Of a stretch of DNA of 64,000 nucleotides, positions 1-8,530 are shown one piece after another. Position 1 is the stretch's first letter. The number at the start of each line of letters is the position of its first letter. The notes below the pieces were generated by a model, which was not told where the DNA came from, did no database searches, and worked only from the letters and a program-made list of their open reading frames with translations. The DNA is from Alteriqipengyuania halimionae (GTDB lineage Bacteria; Pseudomonadota; Alphaproteobacteria; Sphingomonadales; Sphingomonadaceae): contig NZ_WTYR01000001.1 of the NCBI RefSeq assembly GCF_009827575.1, forward strand, positions 310,001 through 374,000, read 5' to 3'. A program made the position numbers and the translations under genes.

Positions 1-1182
1 AACAGCAAGGTCGTATCGGCCGATTTCGATATCGACAGCGCGCGCTGGACGGTCACGCTAGAGGGCGGCGACACGCTGACCTCGCGCTGGCTCTATCTCG
101 GCTCGGGCTATTACGATTACGACGAACCGCACGATGCCGGGTTCGAAACCAGCGCGTTCGGCGGCACGATCATCCACCCGCAATTCTGGCCCGAGGATCT
201 TGATTATACGGGAAAGAAAGTGGTGGTGATCGGATCGGGCGCGACCGCGGTCACGATCGTGCCTTCGATGGCCGACAAGGCGGCGCGTGTGACCATGCTC
301 CAGCGCACGCCGACCTATTATTTCTCGCGCCCGGCCAAGGATCGTTTGGCGAACTTCCTGCGCAAGGTCTTGCCCGAAGAGACCGCCTATCGCTTCACCC
401 GCTGGAAGAACGTGAAGATGCAGGACATCGGCTTCAAGCGCGCGCGGACGAAGCCGGAGAAGGTCAAACAGTTCCTGTTCAAGCGGGTCCGCAAGGAGCT
501 GGGCGAGGCGTTCGATGAGGAGGCTTTCACCCCGCCTTACGATCCGTGGGATCAGCGGCTCTGTCTGGTGCCCGATGCCGATTTGTTTCGCGCCATTCGC
601 GAAGGGCGGGCGAACATCGAAACCGGGCATATCGAGGCTTTCGAGGAGGGCGGCGTTCGCCTCAACTCGGGCGATTTGATCAAGGCCGATATCATCGTCA
701 CCGCGACCGGGCTGAAACTCGCCATGGCTGGCAAGATCGACATTTCGGTAGAGGGCGAACCGGTCGTTTTCGAGAACCGCTTCTATTACAAGGGCGCGAT
801 GTTTTCGAACCTGCCGAACCTTTCGGCGGTGTTCGGCTATCTCAATGCCAGTTGGACGCTTCGCGCCGACCTCGTGGCCGAATACACTTGCCGCGTGCTC
901 AACCGGATGGACGACAAGGGCGCCGATCTCGCCACCCCAGTCCTGCCCGAGAATCACGGGCTGGAGGAAGACGACATTTTCGATTTCTCCTCCGGCTATA
1001 TCCAGCGTGCCAAGGAGATCATGCCGCGCAATGCCACCGCGATGCCGTGGCGGCTGAATCAGGAATATGTCCGCGATCGCAAGGACATGAAAACCGGGCG
1101 GATCGAGGACGGAGTGCTTGCGTTCGGCAAGGCTGCGGCAAGCGCGCAGGTCGAGCGTGACACGCTGGAGCCTGCGGAGTAG
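1..1182 (+). CDS. Flavin-containing monooxygenase, Baeyer-Villiger type (5' end missing)
   Basis: The reading frame is open from the first base, so the gene begins upstream of the window and only its last 393 codons are present. It is a FAD/NADPH-dependent monooxygenase that would insert oxygen into ketones or oxidise heteroatoms in the cytosol. The Type I Baeyer-Villiger fingerprint FxGxxxHxxxWP is visible around bases 160-195 (F-G-G, then H, then W-P), followed directly by the second Rossmann motif GSGATA near base 235, which binds NADPH. The N-terminal FAD-binding GxGxxG motif is outside the window. It ends 10 bp before the cinA-like gene on the same strand, so they may be cotranscribed. 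The family is firm; the substrate cannot be told. Confidence 0.88.
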   Translation, partial: NSKVVSADFDIDSARWTVTLEGGDTLTSRWLYLGSGYYDYDEPHDAGFETSAFGGTIIHPQFWPEDLDYTGKKVVVIGSGATAVTIVPSMADKAARVTMLQRTPTYYFSRPAKDRLANFLRKVLPEETAYRFTRWKNVKMQDIGFKRARTKPEKVKQFLFKRVRKELGEAFDEEAFTPPYDPWDQRLCLVPDADLFRAIREGRANIETGHIEAFEEGGVRLNSGDLIKADIIVTATGLKLAMAGKIDISVEGEPVVFENRFYYKGAMFSNLPNLSAVFGYLNASWTLRADLVAEYTCRVLNRMDDKGADLATPVLPENHGLEEDDIFDFSSGYIQRAKEIMPRNATAMPWRLNQEYVRDRKDMKTGRIEDGVLAFGKAAASAQVERDTLEPAE

Positions 1183-1192
1183 GCCCTTCGGC

Positions 1193-1954
1193 ATGGCCGA
1201 AAACCGCATCTACACCGCCGCTCTGATCGTCATCGGTGACGAGATCCTGTCGGGCCGCACGCACGACAAGAACATCGCACAAGTGGCCAGCTGGCTGCAG
1301 GTCCAGGGCATCCGCCTCGCCGAAGTGCGTGTGGTGCCGGATGTGCAGGAGACGATCGTTGCAGCGGTCAATGCCTTGCGAAACAGCCACGACTACATGT
1401 TCACCACCGGCGGTATCGGCCCGACTCATGATGACATCACCGTCGATGCCGTAGCCGCCGCACTCGACGTGACCGTGGTGGTGCATCCCGAAGCGCGCGC
1501 GATGCTGGAGCGCTATTACGCCAGCATCGGCAAGGAATTGACCGAGGCGCGCCTGCGCATGGCGCGCGTGCCTGAAGGTGCGGATCTCATTCCCAACCGG
1601 ATGAGCGGAGCGCCGGGCATCAAGATCGGTAACATCCACATGATGGCAGGCGTGCCCCACATCACCGCCGGCATGCTCGATGCGCTGACTGGCACGCTCG
1701 AAGGTGGCGCGCCGCTGATTGCCGAAACGATCGGCTGCTGGACGGCGGAAAGCGAAGTCGCCGATATCCTGCGCGAAGTCGAAAAGGCGCATGCCCAGTG
1801 CCAGATCGGCTCTTACCCGTTCTTCCGCGAGGGCAAGGTCGGCGCCAATTTCGTGATCCGCTCGACCGATCGCGACGAATTGGCCAGCGCCATTGATACA
1901 CTATGCGACGCGCTCGCCACGGCCGGGTTCGACTTCACACCCGGCGGAATTTGA
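1193..1954 (+). CDS. CinA N-terminal / MoaB-like molybdopterin-binding domain protein
   Basis: A 253-residue protein consisting only of the MoaB/CinA N-terminal (MPT-binding) domain. The start IYTAALIVIGDEILSGRT and the glycine-rich TGGIGPTHDD segment near residue 70 are family hallmarks for binding a nucleotide or molybdopterin-like ligand. The C-terminal nicotinamide-mononucleotide deamidase domain of full CinA is absent, as in many stand-alone alphaproteobacterial homologues, so calling it competence/damage-inducible CinA would overstate it. The ATG at 1193 is chosen because the MAENR start leads straight into the first beta strand; an upstream in-frame extension from 1118 would overlap the monooxygenase and looks non-coding. 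Enzymatic role unknown. Confidence 0.88.
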   Translation: MAENRIYTAALIVIGDEILSGRTHDKNIAQVASWLQVQGIRLAEVRVVPDVQETIVAAVNALRNSHDYMFTTGGIGPTHDDITVDAVAAALDVTVVVHPEARAMLERYYASIGKELTEARLRMARVPEGADLIPNRMSGAPGIKIGNIHMMAGVPHITAGMLDALTGTLEGGAPLIAETIGCWTAESEVADILREVEKAHAQCQIGSYPFFREGKVGANFVIRSTDRDELASAIDTLCDALATAGFDFTPGGI

Positions 1955-2021
1955 TCCCGCCCTTGCCACTTGCGATGCATCCCTTATCAAGATGGATACG
2001 TAAGTGGAGCGATGTCGCCTT

Positions 2022-2606
2022 GTGATCAGTCCCACTCCGCCTTCCGAGCCCCAGCCCGATCAGCGCCGCCAGATGCTGCAGGAAGCCCTTGGCCAAGTAG
2101 CGGCGGGCAACCGCACCGCGCTGAAGACCGTGTACGACCTTACATCGGGCAAACTCTATGCAGTGGTCGTTCGGATCATGCGCGATCGCGAGCGCGCTGA
2201 AGACGTGTTGCAGGATGTGTATCTCAAAGTGTGGGACCGGGCCGGTCGTTATGATCCTGAGAAGGCCAGCGTAATCACTTGGCTGTGTACCATCGCGCGC
2301 AACACCGCGATCGATGCTTTACGCAGCGATGCCCGCGTGCCCGCTCCGATGCGCGACGATGCCATGCCCGAACCGACGGATACCGATCCGCTGCCCGACA
2401 CATTGCTATGTCGCCAGCAAGACAATGAGAAGCTGCGGCGTTGTATGGACGAGCTGAAGGAGGATCAGCGCCGATCGATCCGCCTCGCCTTTTTCGACGG
2501 CTTGACCCATTCCGAATTGTCCGAGCGGCTCGAAGTCCCGCTCGGCACACTCAAAAGCTGGATCCGACGCGGCCTGAACGGCCTGAAAGCGTGTCTCGGT
2601 GCCTGA
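2022..2606 (+). CDS. ECF RNA polymerase sigma factor (SigK-like)
   Basis: A roughly 194-residue group 4 (ECF) sigma factor. Region 2 is seen in the LYAVVVRIMRDRERAEDVLQ stretch and the following YLKVWDRAGRYD; region 4 in LTHSELSERLEVPLGTLKSW near the C-terminus. It would direct core polymerase to stress or envelope promoters and be held inactive by the membrane anti-sigma encoded immediately downstream, with which it overlaps or abuts. The start is uncertain: a GTG at 2022 lies 12 nt after a GGAG; an in-frame GTG at 2004 is the alternative. Pairing with an RskA-domain anti-sigma places it near the SigK/EcfK group. Sigma family and pairing are firm; its regulon is unknown. Confidence 0.9.
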   Translation: MISPTPPSEPQPDQRRQMLQEALGQVAAGNRTALKTVYDLTSGKLYAVVVRIMRDRERAEDVLQDVYLKVWDRAGRYDPEKASVITWLCTIARNTAIDALRSDARVPAPMRDDAMPEPTDTDPLPDTLLCRQQDNEKLRRCMDELKEDQRRSIRLAFFDGLTHSELSERLEVPLGTLKSWIRRGLNGLKACLGA

Positions 2607-2616
2607 GGACAGCATC

Positions 2617-3351
2617 ATGGCCGACGATCCGATGATCCTGGCCGGAGAATATGCGCTGCGCGTGCTCGAGGGCAACGAGCTGGCAGAGGCGCAGCGCCGC
2701 GTCCTGGCCGATCGCGAGTTCGCCGAGATGGTGGACTGGTGGCACTCCTGGCTCGCCAACATGGCCGAGGACATCTTGCCGGTCGAACCTTCGGCACGGT
2801 TGTGGCCGGCGATCGAGCTGCGTCTTGCGGGTCGCGATCGCTCCGCCCGCGACCCGGTGGAGTTGAGCGTCGAACGCGACCGGCGCGGACCGTCGGCCTG
2901 GAGCATGGTGCTGGCAGGCACCGGCGTCGCTGCGCTGATTGGCGCATTCTTCCTCGCCATGCCGGGTACGCCTGAAGCTCCGGCCACGCCTGCGCCCACG
3001 GCTGCGGCACAGGCCCAGCAACTGATCGCCCAGTTGACGAGCGAAGACGGTGCGATCCGGCTCGCCGGACGCATCGATCCGGCATCCGAACGGCTGGTGA
3101 TTCACACGGACGGGTTCCAGCCTTCGGACCGGCAGGTCCCTGTATTGTGGGTCGTGCCCGACGGCGGTGCCCCGGTTTCGCTGGGCGCAATTCCGGCCTC
3201 CGGGGATTTCGACCGTCGCCTGAATGCGCAGGAGCAGGCACTGCTGGTCGAAGGGGCGTTGCTGGCGGTGACCATGGAAGATCGCGGCGCCACGACCTAC
3301 GCCGCACCGACCACACCGACCCTCGTTGCGGGCGCGCTCGACGCAGTCTGA
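2617..3351 (+). CDS. RskA-like membrane anti-sigma factor
   Basis: A 244-residue protein with a cytosolic N-terminal helical region (MADDPMILAGEYALRVLEG, zinc-less anti-sigma type), one transmembrane helix at about residues 90-110 (WSMVLAGTGVAALIGAFFLA), a Pro/Ala-rich linker and an extracytoplasmic anti-sigma-K (RskA) domain with the typical VLWVVPDGGAPVSLG core. It should sequester the ECF sigma factor encoded just upstream and release it after regulated proteolysis. ATG 2617 is preferred because GAGGA sits 7 nt upstream; a GTG at 2599 would overlap the sigma stop. The next gene on the strand is the YadA-like surface protein, a plausible target of the pair, though that is inference only. 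Confidence 0.88.
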   Translation: MADDPMILAGEYALRVLEGNELAEAQRRVLADREFAEMVDWWHSWLANMAEDILPVEPSARLWPAIELRLAGRDRSARDPVELSVERDRRGPSAWSMVLAGTGVAALIGAFFLAMPGTPEAPATPAPTAAAQAQQLIAQLTSEDGAIRLAGRIDPASERLVIHTDGFQPSDRQVPVLWVVPDGGAPVSLGAIPASGDFDRRLNAQEQALLVEGALLAVTMEDRGATTYAAPTTPTLVAGALDAV

Positions 3352-3605
3352 TCGTCCGCTTCTGAGCGGGTTCTTCCGCTCCATCTGAAATAACGTCACG
3401 CGATCCGCATCCGGACCGGTCGGGTTACCGTAGCTGCTCCTGTCATCCGAAAGATCCGGATGGCAGCCGCACGTATTTCCTTCTTTGGATACGAGGTTTC
3501 TGAACTGACGGGCGTCGTAGAATGGCTCGCGGGTCGGAACTATCGCGGACGGGGAAACAGGGAATTCAGGCGGCTTTCTGGTCCAAAACAGGAAGAGGTT
3601 TGCCT

Positions 3606-5063
3606 ATGACTATCGAATTCAAGAAAACCGTCACCGCGTCGCTGCTTGCAGGTGCCGCATTCACGGTCCTGCCCGCGACGGCGCAGGCGCAGGAAATCGT
3701 CGGCGACGATGGCGCGGAATGTGTCGTCGAGATCAATGACGGAGCATCCACCGGCACGGCCAACGCTACCGCCGAGGGCGAGGATGCGCTGGCGTGCGGC
3801 GAAGATGCCAACGCCAACGGTCCCTCAACCACCGCAGTCGGTGGCGAGAGCAATGCCGAAGGCCCCGGCGCGACCGCAATCGGGTGGCAAGCCGATGCCA
3901 GTGCCGAACGCGCGACTGCACTCGGCCACCTCGCGACCGCACAGGGCGTCCGCTCGCTTGCAATCGGCGAGAATGCCGACGCGCAAAGCGATTTCTCGAC
4001 CGCCATCGGTAATGAATCGATCGCCAACGGTATCGACGCCCTCGCGCTGGGCGATGCAGCGATGGCGACGGGCAATTCGACCACCGCGATCGGCGGTGAG
4101 AGCGTTGCGAGCACGCCTGGGTCGACCGCGCTGGGTTGGCAGGCACAGGCGACCGGTGCGATGGCCACGGCCGTGGGGCACCAGTCGACCGCTTCGGGAG
4201 ACCAGAGCTTTGCCGGCGGCGAGGATTCGATTGCGGAAGGCACCAATTCGATCGCCATCGGCAACACCGCCCAGGCTTTGGGCGGCGATTCGATCGCAAT
4301 CGGCGGCAATCGCGACGGCGCGTCTGGCATGGCCACGATCGCCAGCGGCCCTTCGACCACTGCAGTCGGTGGACAGGCAAACGCGATGGGCCCGGGTGCC
4401 AGCGCCTATGGCTGGCGCGCGATGTCGACCGCAGAACGGGCCACGGCGATCGGTCATCTCGCCGTGGCCAGCGGCGTGCGGTCGACCTCGCTCGGCGAAG
4501 CGGCTACCGCATCGGGCGACGGTTCGGTCGCGATCGGCAACCAGTCCGTCGCGTCGGGGGCCAACTCCGTCGCGATCGGCAATGGCGCGGTTGCCGCCAA
4601 TGACGGCCAGGTGGTGATCGCCGGTCTCGATACCAGCACGACCAGCCAGGCAGGCACCATCTTCGCGGTAACCACCGATTCCGGTGGTACCCTGGGACGC
4701 ACCGCGCTGGCCACAAGTGCTGCCGTGGCCAACAACACGTCGGCCATCACCGCGCTGCAGTCGTCGCTGATTGCACAGGACGGGCGCATCAGCTCGCTCG
4801 AGGCGCTCACGTCGCAGAATACCTTCGACATCCGCCGCGCCAATGAAGGTGTCGCGATGGGCCTCGCCATGGAAAGCCCGGCTCTGCCTGCCGGAACCAA
4901 TTTCGGCCTTTCGGGCGGGGTCGGCTATTTCGCCGATCAGGGCGCTGGCACGATGGCCTTCAGTGCCAGGGTCAGCGATAACACGACCGTCTCCGCCGGG
5001 CTCGGCGTCGGCTTCGACAGCGGCGAAGTCGGAGCCCGTGGCGGCTTCCAGATCGCTTGGTAA
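3606..5063 (+). CDS. YadA-like head-repeat surface protein with C-terminal membrane anchor
   Basis: A 485-residue secreted protein. A signal peptide (residues 1-25, ending ATAQAQ) is followed by about 20 copies of a 14-residue left-handed beta-roll repeat of the YadA head type (pattern S-x-A-I-G-x-x-A-x-A-x-G). A short coiled-coil-like stretch (NTSAITALQSSLIAQDGR) precedes a roughly 70-residue C-terminal anchor rich in alternating strands and ending in GFQIAW, as expected for a trimeric autotransporter barrel. The ATG at 3606 has AGGAAGAGG about 8 nt upstream; the longer in-frame start at 3522 would bury the signal peptide. It is far shorter than classical adhesins and almost stalkless. A paralogue lies at 14567-16468. 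An intrinsic terminator follows. Confidence 0.85.
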   Translation: MTIEFKKTVTASLLAGAAFTVLPATAQAQEIVGDDGAECVVEINDGASTGTANATAEGEDALACGEDANANGPSTTAVGGESNAEGPGATAIGWQADASAERATALGHLATAQGVRSLAIGENADAQSDFSTAIGNESIANGIDALALGDAAMATGNSTTAIGGESVASTPGSTALGWQAQATGAMATAVGHQSTASGDQSFAGGEDSIAEGTNSIAIGNTAQALGGDSIAIGGNRDGASGMATIASGPSTTAVGGQANAMGPGASAYGWRAMSTAERATAIGHLAVASGVRSTSLGEAATASGDGSVAIGNQSVASGANSVAIGNGAVAANDGQVVIAGLDTSTTSQAGTIFAVTTDSGGTLGRTALATSAAVANNTSAITALQSSLIAQDGRISSLEALTSQNTFDIRRANEGVAMGLAMESPALPAGTNFGLSGGVGYFADQGAGTMAFSARVSDNTTVSAGLGVGFDSGEVGARGGFQIAW

Positions 5064-5092
5064 TCAGCTCGTCCTGTAGGACCAGGAAGAGG

Positions 5093-5122
5093 GGCCGGGA
5101 TGCGCAAGCATTCCGGCCTTTC
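5093..5122 (+). terminator. Intrinsic terminator of the YadA-like gene
   Basis: An 11-bp stem (GGCCGGGATGC at 5093-5103 with GCATTCCGGCC at 5108-5118, one G-U pair), a GCAA loop and a short T tract lie 30 bp after the stop codon. Confidence 0.85.
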
Positions 5123-5150
5123 TCCGTGTTTGTACGATAGTGCCGAACGC

Positions 5151-5184
5151 AAAAGGGCCGGAGGATTGCTCCCCCGGCCCTTCG
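5151..5184 (-). terminator. Intrinsic terminator of the rplK-rplA transcript
   Basis: On the minus strand a GC-rich hairpin (CCGGCCC at 5174-5180 pairing with GGGCCGG at 5155-5161) is followed by TTTT, 57 nt beyond the rplA stop. It is convergent with the preceding terminator. Confidence 0.8.
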
Positions 5185-5240
5185 CATTGTTCGATGCCTG
5201 TAGGAAAGCGGTTTGCTAACCGCGTTTCCCTGGCGCGGGT

Positions 5241-5942
5241 TTACGCGCCTTCGACTTCGGCGATATCGATTTTCAGGCCCGGGCCCATCGACGAGGTCAG
5301 CGAGACCTTGCGGACATACTTGCCCTTGGCGCCGCTCGGCTTGGCCTTGACGATCGCGTCGGTGAAGGCCTTGAAGTTGGTTTTGATGTCTTCGTCCTTG
5401 AAGCTCATCTTGCCGAGGCCGGAGTGGATGATGCCCATCTTCTCGACGCGGAATTCGACCTGGCCGCCCTTGGCGTCCTTTACGGCCTGTTCCACGTTCG
5501 GGGTGACGGTGCCCAGCTTCGGGTTCGGCATCAGGCCCTTGGGACCCAGCACCTTACCGAGACGGCCGACCACGCCCATCATGTCGGGCGAGGCGATCAC
5601 GCGATCGTAATCGAGATTGCCGTTCTGCATGTCTTCCATCAGGTCTTCCGCGCCGACCTTGTCGGCACCGGCGGCCAGCGCCTTTTCGGCGTTGTCACCG
5701 CGTGCGAAGACCGCAACCTTGACGTCCTTGCCCGTGCCCGAGGGCAGCGAGACGACACCGCGGACCATCTGGTCGGCGTGGCGCGGATCGACACCCAGGT
5801 TCATGGCGATTTCGACGGTTTCGTCGAGCTTCGTCATCTCGCCAAATTCGCGCAGGATCTTCAGCGCTTCGTCGAACGAGTAGAGCTTTTCGTTGTCGAC
5901 CTTCTCGGCGACGAGCTTTTGCTTCTTGGTGATCTTGGTCAT
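5241..5942 (-). CDS. rplA: 50S ribosomal protein L1
   Basis: A 233-residue L1 protein of the large ribosomal subunit, forming the mobile L1 stalk that handles exit of deacylated tRNA, and in many bacteria a translational repressor of its own operon. It starts [15 protein letters not shown] and carries the conserved [16 protein letters not shown] segment near residue 125. The ATG at 5942 lies 2 nt after the rplK stop, so translation is coupled. Unlike the usual arrangement, rplJ and rplL do not follow; the next gene beyond the terminator is convergent. Length is normal for the family. Confidence 0.97.
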   Translation of the reverse strand: MTKITKKQKLVAEKVDNEKLYSFDEALKILREFGEMTKLDETVEIAMNLGVDPRHADQMVRGVVSLPSGTGKDVKVAVFARGDNAEKALAAGADKVGAEDLMEDMQNGNLDYDRVIASPDMMGVVGRLGKVLGPKGLMPNPKLGTVTPNVEQAVKDAKGGQVEFRVEKMGIIHSGLGKMSFKDEDIKTNFKAFTDAIVKAKPSGAKGKYVRKVSLTSSMGPGLKIDIAEVEGA

Positions 5943-5944
5943 GT

Positions 5945-6376
5945 TCAGCCCTCCACCACGTCGAGGCCCATCGAACGCGCGGAGCCTTCGATGATCTTCA
6001 TGGCCTGGTCGATGTCGTTGGCGTTCAGGTCCGCCATCTTGGTCTCGGCGATTTCCTTGACCTGGCTTGTCTTGATCGTGCCGATCTTGTTCTTGTTCGG
6101 CTCGCCCGAGCCCTTCTTCACCTTGGCGGCCTTCTTCAGCAGATAGCTGGCGGGCGGCGACTTGGTGACGAAGGTGAAGCTGCGATCGGCATAGACCGTG
6201 ATCTTGGTCGGGATCGGGGCGTTCTTTTCCATGTCCTGCGTGGCGGCGTTGAAGGCCTTGCAGAATTCCATGATGTTGACGCCACGCTGACCGAGCGCGG
6301 GGCCGATCGGCGGGGAGGGGTTGGCGGTGCCGGCGGGCACCTGAAGGTTGATGTAACCTTCGATCTTCTTGGCCAT
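5945..6376 (-). CDS. rplK: 50S ribosomal protein L11
   Basis: A 143-residue L11, the GTPase-centre protein contacting 23S rRNA helices 43/44 and needed for the RelA-dependent stringent response. The start [20 protein letters not shown], the proline-rich [19 protein letters not shown] and the C-terminal RNA-binding domain ending [12 protein letters not shown] are all typical. It is first in a two-gene rplK-rplA unit; the leader upstream (6377-6500 region, minus strand) holds a GGAAG ribosome site next to the ATG. Normally secE-nusG precedes directly, but here about 2.1 kb of unrelated DNA separates them. Confidence 0.97.
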   Translation of the reverse strand: MAKKIEGYINLQVPAGTANPSPPIGPALGQRGVNIMEFCKAFNAATQDMEKNAPIPTKITVYADRSFTFVTKSPPASYLLKKAAKVKKGSGEPNKNKIGTIKTSQVKEIAETKMADLNANDIDQAMKIIEGSARSMGLDVVEG

Positions 6377-6749
6377 GATGGCTTCCTTTTCTCACTGTCG
6401 CCCGGACCTTCGGCAGACCGAGGGGCAGGGCTCATGTTAAGCGGTACGAACGAAGCGACCCATCTTGATGGATGGCGCCTCTCCCGCGCGGGTTTTCCAA
6501 AGCTGGGCTTGGGAAGCCGCGCAGATAGCGTTTTTCGCACAATTTGCAAGCGATTCCGCTGCTTGGAAGAGGGACGAGGATGGACCACCGACACGGGGGT
6601 TTTGCAAAACTGCGTAACTCCGATTGTTCGCTACGTTTCAAAGGTTTGTACGCGAATATCGCGCTTCAAGTGTAACCTTCCGATCGATCGGACTAATCCG
6701 AGCCTCCAAACTATACATGGACGCATCGTCGCATATGCGCTTCGAGTAG
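6377..6749. other. Gene-free stretch upstream of rplK
   Basis: No convincing reading frame on either strand. It must hold the rplK promoter and leader on the minus strand. The half nearer the OmpA remnant (6600-6750) is noticeably less GC-rich than its surroundings, and nothing else could be recognised. Confidence 0.5.
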
Positions 6750-6974
6750 GAAAATTCTGCGGCGGTTTTCATCGAATTCGATCTCGACAAGGCGACGCTG
6801 CGCCCCGCCGCGGATGACGACGAAGCGCGCACGGTCAAGGAAAGACTGGTGGCGGCGGGGATCGACGGTTCTCGGCTTACTACCGCAGGATATGGCGCGA
6901 CGCGGCCGCTGGCGAAGGATGGGGATCCCGATGCGGCCGCGCGCAATCGGCGCGTGGAACTGGTTCGGCATTAG
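6750..6974 (+). pseudogene. Remnant of an OmpA-family C-terminal (peptidoglycan-binding) domain
   Basis: The frame ending at the TAG of 6972-6974 reads FIEFDLDKATLRPAAD, then jumps to VKERLVAAGIDGSRLTTAGY and ends RNRRVELVRH. These are the start and the end of an OmpA-like domain (FDxxxATLxPxA at the front; GI..RL...GYG..RPLA......RNRRVEL at the back). The middle, including the diagnostic GHTD peptidoglycan-binding motif, is missing, and an in-frame stop lies just upstream at 6747. No start codon or signal peptide is attached. I read it as a decayed outer-membrane or lipoprotein gene with an internal deletion of roughly 40 codons. Confidence 0.75.
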
Positions 6975-7101
6975 GCGAACCGGGGAGGGCGCGCAGGGCG
7001 TCATCGCCTTGCAGCTGATCGTCTCGCAGCGCTTCGGTTGTACTGCCCTCATTTCGGAAAAATATCCTAGCAAAACAGTGCCCGGGGCGTAATGTGCACT
7101 T

Positions 7102-8136
7102 GTGCCAGGGGATTCGTTCAGAACCGAAAAACGCCTGCGACAGCTGATCAACCAGCTGGTCGCGTTCGTCGCCGTGCTCGATCGGGATGGGCGGATCAAG
7201 GATGTCGACGAGGCTGCGCTTGCGGTGGCCGGGCTGAAGCTGGACGACGTCATCGGACTGCATTTCTGGGAGGCGGCCTGGTGGAACTACGACCCCTTCA
7301 TCCAGGAGCAGATGCGCAGTGACATCGCCCGCGCTGCGCAAGGGGAAACCATACGGCGCGAAGCGCGTCCGATGAAAACCGATGGCAGTCTGCTGCCGGT
7401 CGATTTCCAGCTCGGCCGGATCGTGAACGAGCGGGGAGAGGTGATCGAAATCATCGCGTCGGCCAGCGACATCACCCTGCAGAAACAGCACGAGGCCGAT
7501 CTCGAGGAAGAGCGCAACCGCCTGGCGCTGCTCAACCGCGAGTTGCGCCATCGGGTGAAGAACCTGTTCGCGGTGGTCGATGCGGCGATTTCGATCAGCG
7601 CGCGTCAGATCGAGGATCGCGATGAAATGATCGCTGCCGCCCGTTCGCGCATTCATGCCCTGTCTGCGGCGCATGTCGCCTCGATCGAGGAAGAGGATTT
7701 CTCGGTTGGCTTGCGCACGTTGTTGACGGGCGTTCTTTCGGCCCAATGCCCTAATGCCGACGCCCTCACGATGGAGGGCCCCGACTTCCAGATCGGCAGC
7801 CACAGCGTTACGCCGCTTACACTGGTGTGTCACGAGCTCGCCACGAACGCGACAAAATACGGCGCATGGGCGAAGGATGGAGGAACCATTCAGGTCGCAT
7901 GGGATTTGGTGGGACGGAAAGCTGACGAGGACGAGCGGGAAAACCGCCACGATGTACGCATTCAATGGCATGAGCATATCGCTGAAGCGACAGCGCTTGA
8001 GCCCTTCGACGAAGGGTTCGGCAGCGATCTCGTGCGTCGGTGTGCGAAGCAGCTCGGCGGTGTTCCCGAATATGAGCGTGCCGACGGCGGCTGGCGGATC
8101 AGCATGCGCTTCCCGGCAGCCAATTTGCGCGAGTAG
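7102..8136 (+). CDS. PAS-domain sensor histidine kinase, HWE family
   Basis: A 344-residue soluble kinase with no transmembrane segment. Residues 10-125 form a PAS domain (VAVLDRDGRIKDVDEAALAV onward), a plausible redox or light-type ligand pocket. The phosphoacceptor histidine is in LNRELRHRVKNLFAVV near residue 150; the ATP-binding part has the N-box HELATNATKYGA and the W-x-E element (RIQWHE) that defines HWE kinases. It begins with GTG at 7102. Only 6 bp separate it from the single-domain response regulator downstream, so the two form a phosphorelay pair. HWE kinases in this order commonly feed the general stress response or stand-alone receivers; the signal here is unknown. Confidence 0.9.
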   Translation: MPGDSFRTEKRLRQLINQLVAFVAVLDRDGRIKDVDEAALAVAGLKLDDVIGLHFWEAAWWNYDPFIQEQMRSDIARAAQGETIRREARPMKTDGSLLPVDFQLGRIVNERGEVIEIIASASDITLQKQHEADLEEERNRLALLNRELRHRVKNLFAVVDAAISISARQIEDRDEMIAAARSRIHALSAAHVASIEEEDFSVGLRTLLTGVLSAQCPNADALTMEGPDFQIGSHSVTPLTLVCHELATNATKYGAWAKDGGTIQVAWDLVGRKADEDERENRHDVRIQWHEHIAEATALEPFDEGFGSDLVRRCAKQLGGVPEYERADGGWRISMRFPAANLRE

Positions 8137-8142
8137 TGGAAA

Positions 8143-8496
8143 ATGTCGAGGAGGCCCTGTTTGCGCCTCCTGATTGCCGAAGATGAAGTGCTGATTGCGA
8201 TGCAGCTCGAAGTCGAGCTGGAAGAGCTGGGCTGCGACATCGCCGCGGTCACCGCCACGCTCGACGAAACGAAAGTCAAAGTGGCAGGCGGCGGGTTCGA
8301 TGCCGCCATCCTCGACATCGATCTATGCGGAGAAGACGTATTTCCCGCTGCGCACGACCTCGCGCGGCGCGGAATTCCGTTCGTGTTCTATTCGGGCCAT
8401 GCCTTGCGCGAAGACATCGCCGAGCATTTCCCGGATCACAGGGTTTTTTCCAAGCCGACGCCGGTGCGCATCCTGCTCGATGCGGTGAGCGGGTAA
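8143..8496 (+). CDS. Single-domain response regulator (receiver only)
   Basis: A 117-residue CheY-like receiver with no output domain. The acidic pocket is in LLIAEDEVLIA, the phosphoacceptor aspartate in AILDIDLCGED (about residue 57), the conserved T/S position in FYSGHA and the lysine in FSKPTP. It lies 6 bp after the HWE kinase and is its probable partner, acting as a phosphate sink or relay to an unlinked phosphotransferase. It converges on nusG, with a GC-rich hairpin between them. Confidence 0.9.
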   Translation: MSRRPCLRLLIAEDEVLIAMQLEVELEELGCDIAAVTATLDETKVKVAGGGFDAAILDIDLCGEDVFPAAHDLARRGIPFVFYSGHALREDIAEHFPDHRVFSKPTPVRILLDAVSG

Positions 8497-8530
8497 ACGG
8501 CCGGGCCCGCCAAAGGCGGGGCCGCGGCGC
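8497..8530 (-). terminator. Probable nusG terminator
   Basis: A hairpin of about 8 bp with one bulge (8504-8511 with 8515-8523, AAA loop) lies between the converging response regulator and nusG stops. On the minus strand it is followed by a weak GTTTA tail. Confidence 0.45.

Noticed and set aside
220-1182. ATG 220 as the start of the monooxygenase.
   Set aside because: The frame is open from base 1 and the BVMO fingerprint lies before base 220, so 220 is an internal Met or Val position, not the start.
3760-4610. Regular short DNA repeats that might suggest a CRISPR array or satellite.
   Set aside because: They follow the 42-nt codon periodicity of YadA head repeats in an open frame with degenerate third positions; no spacer structure.
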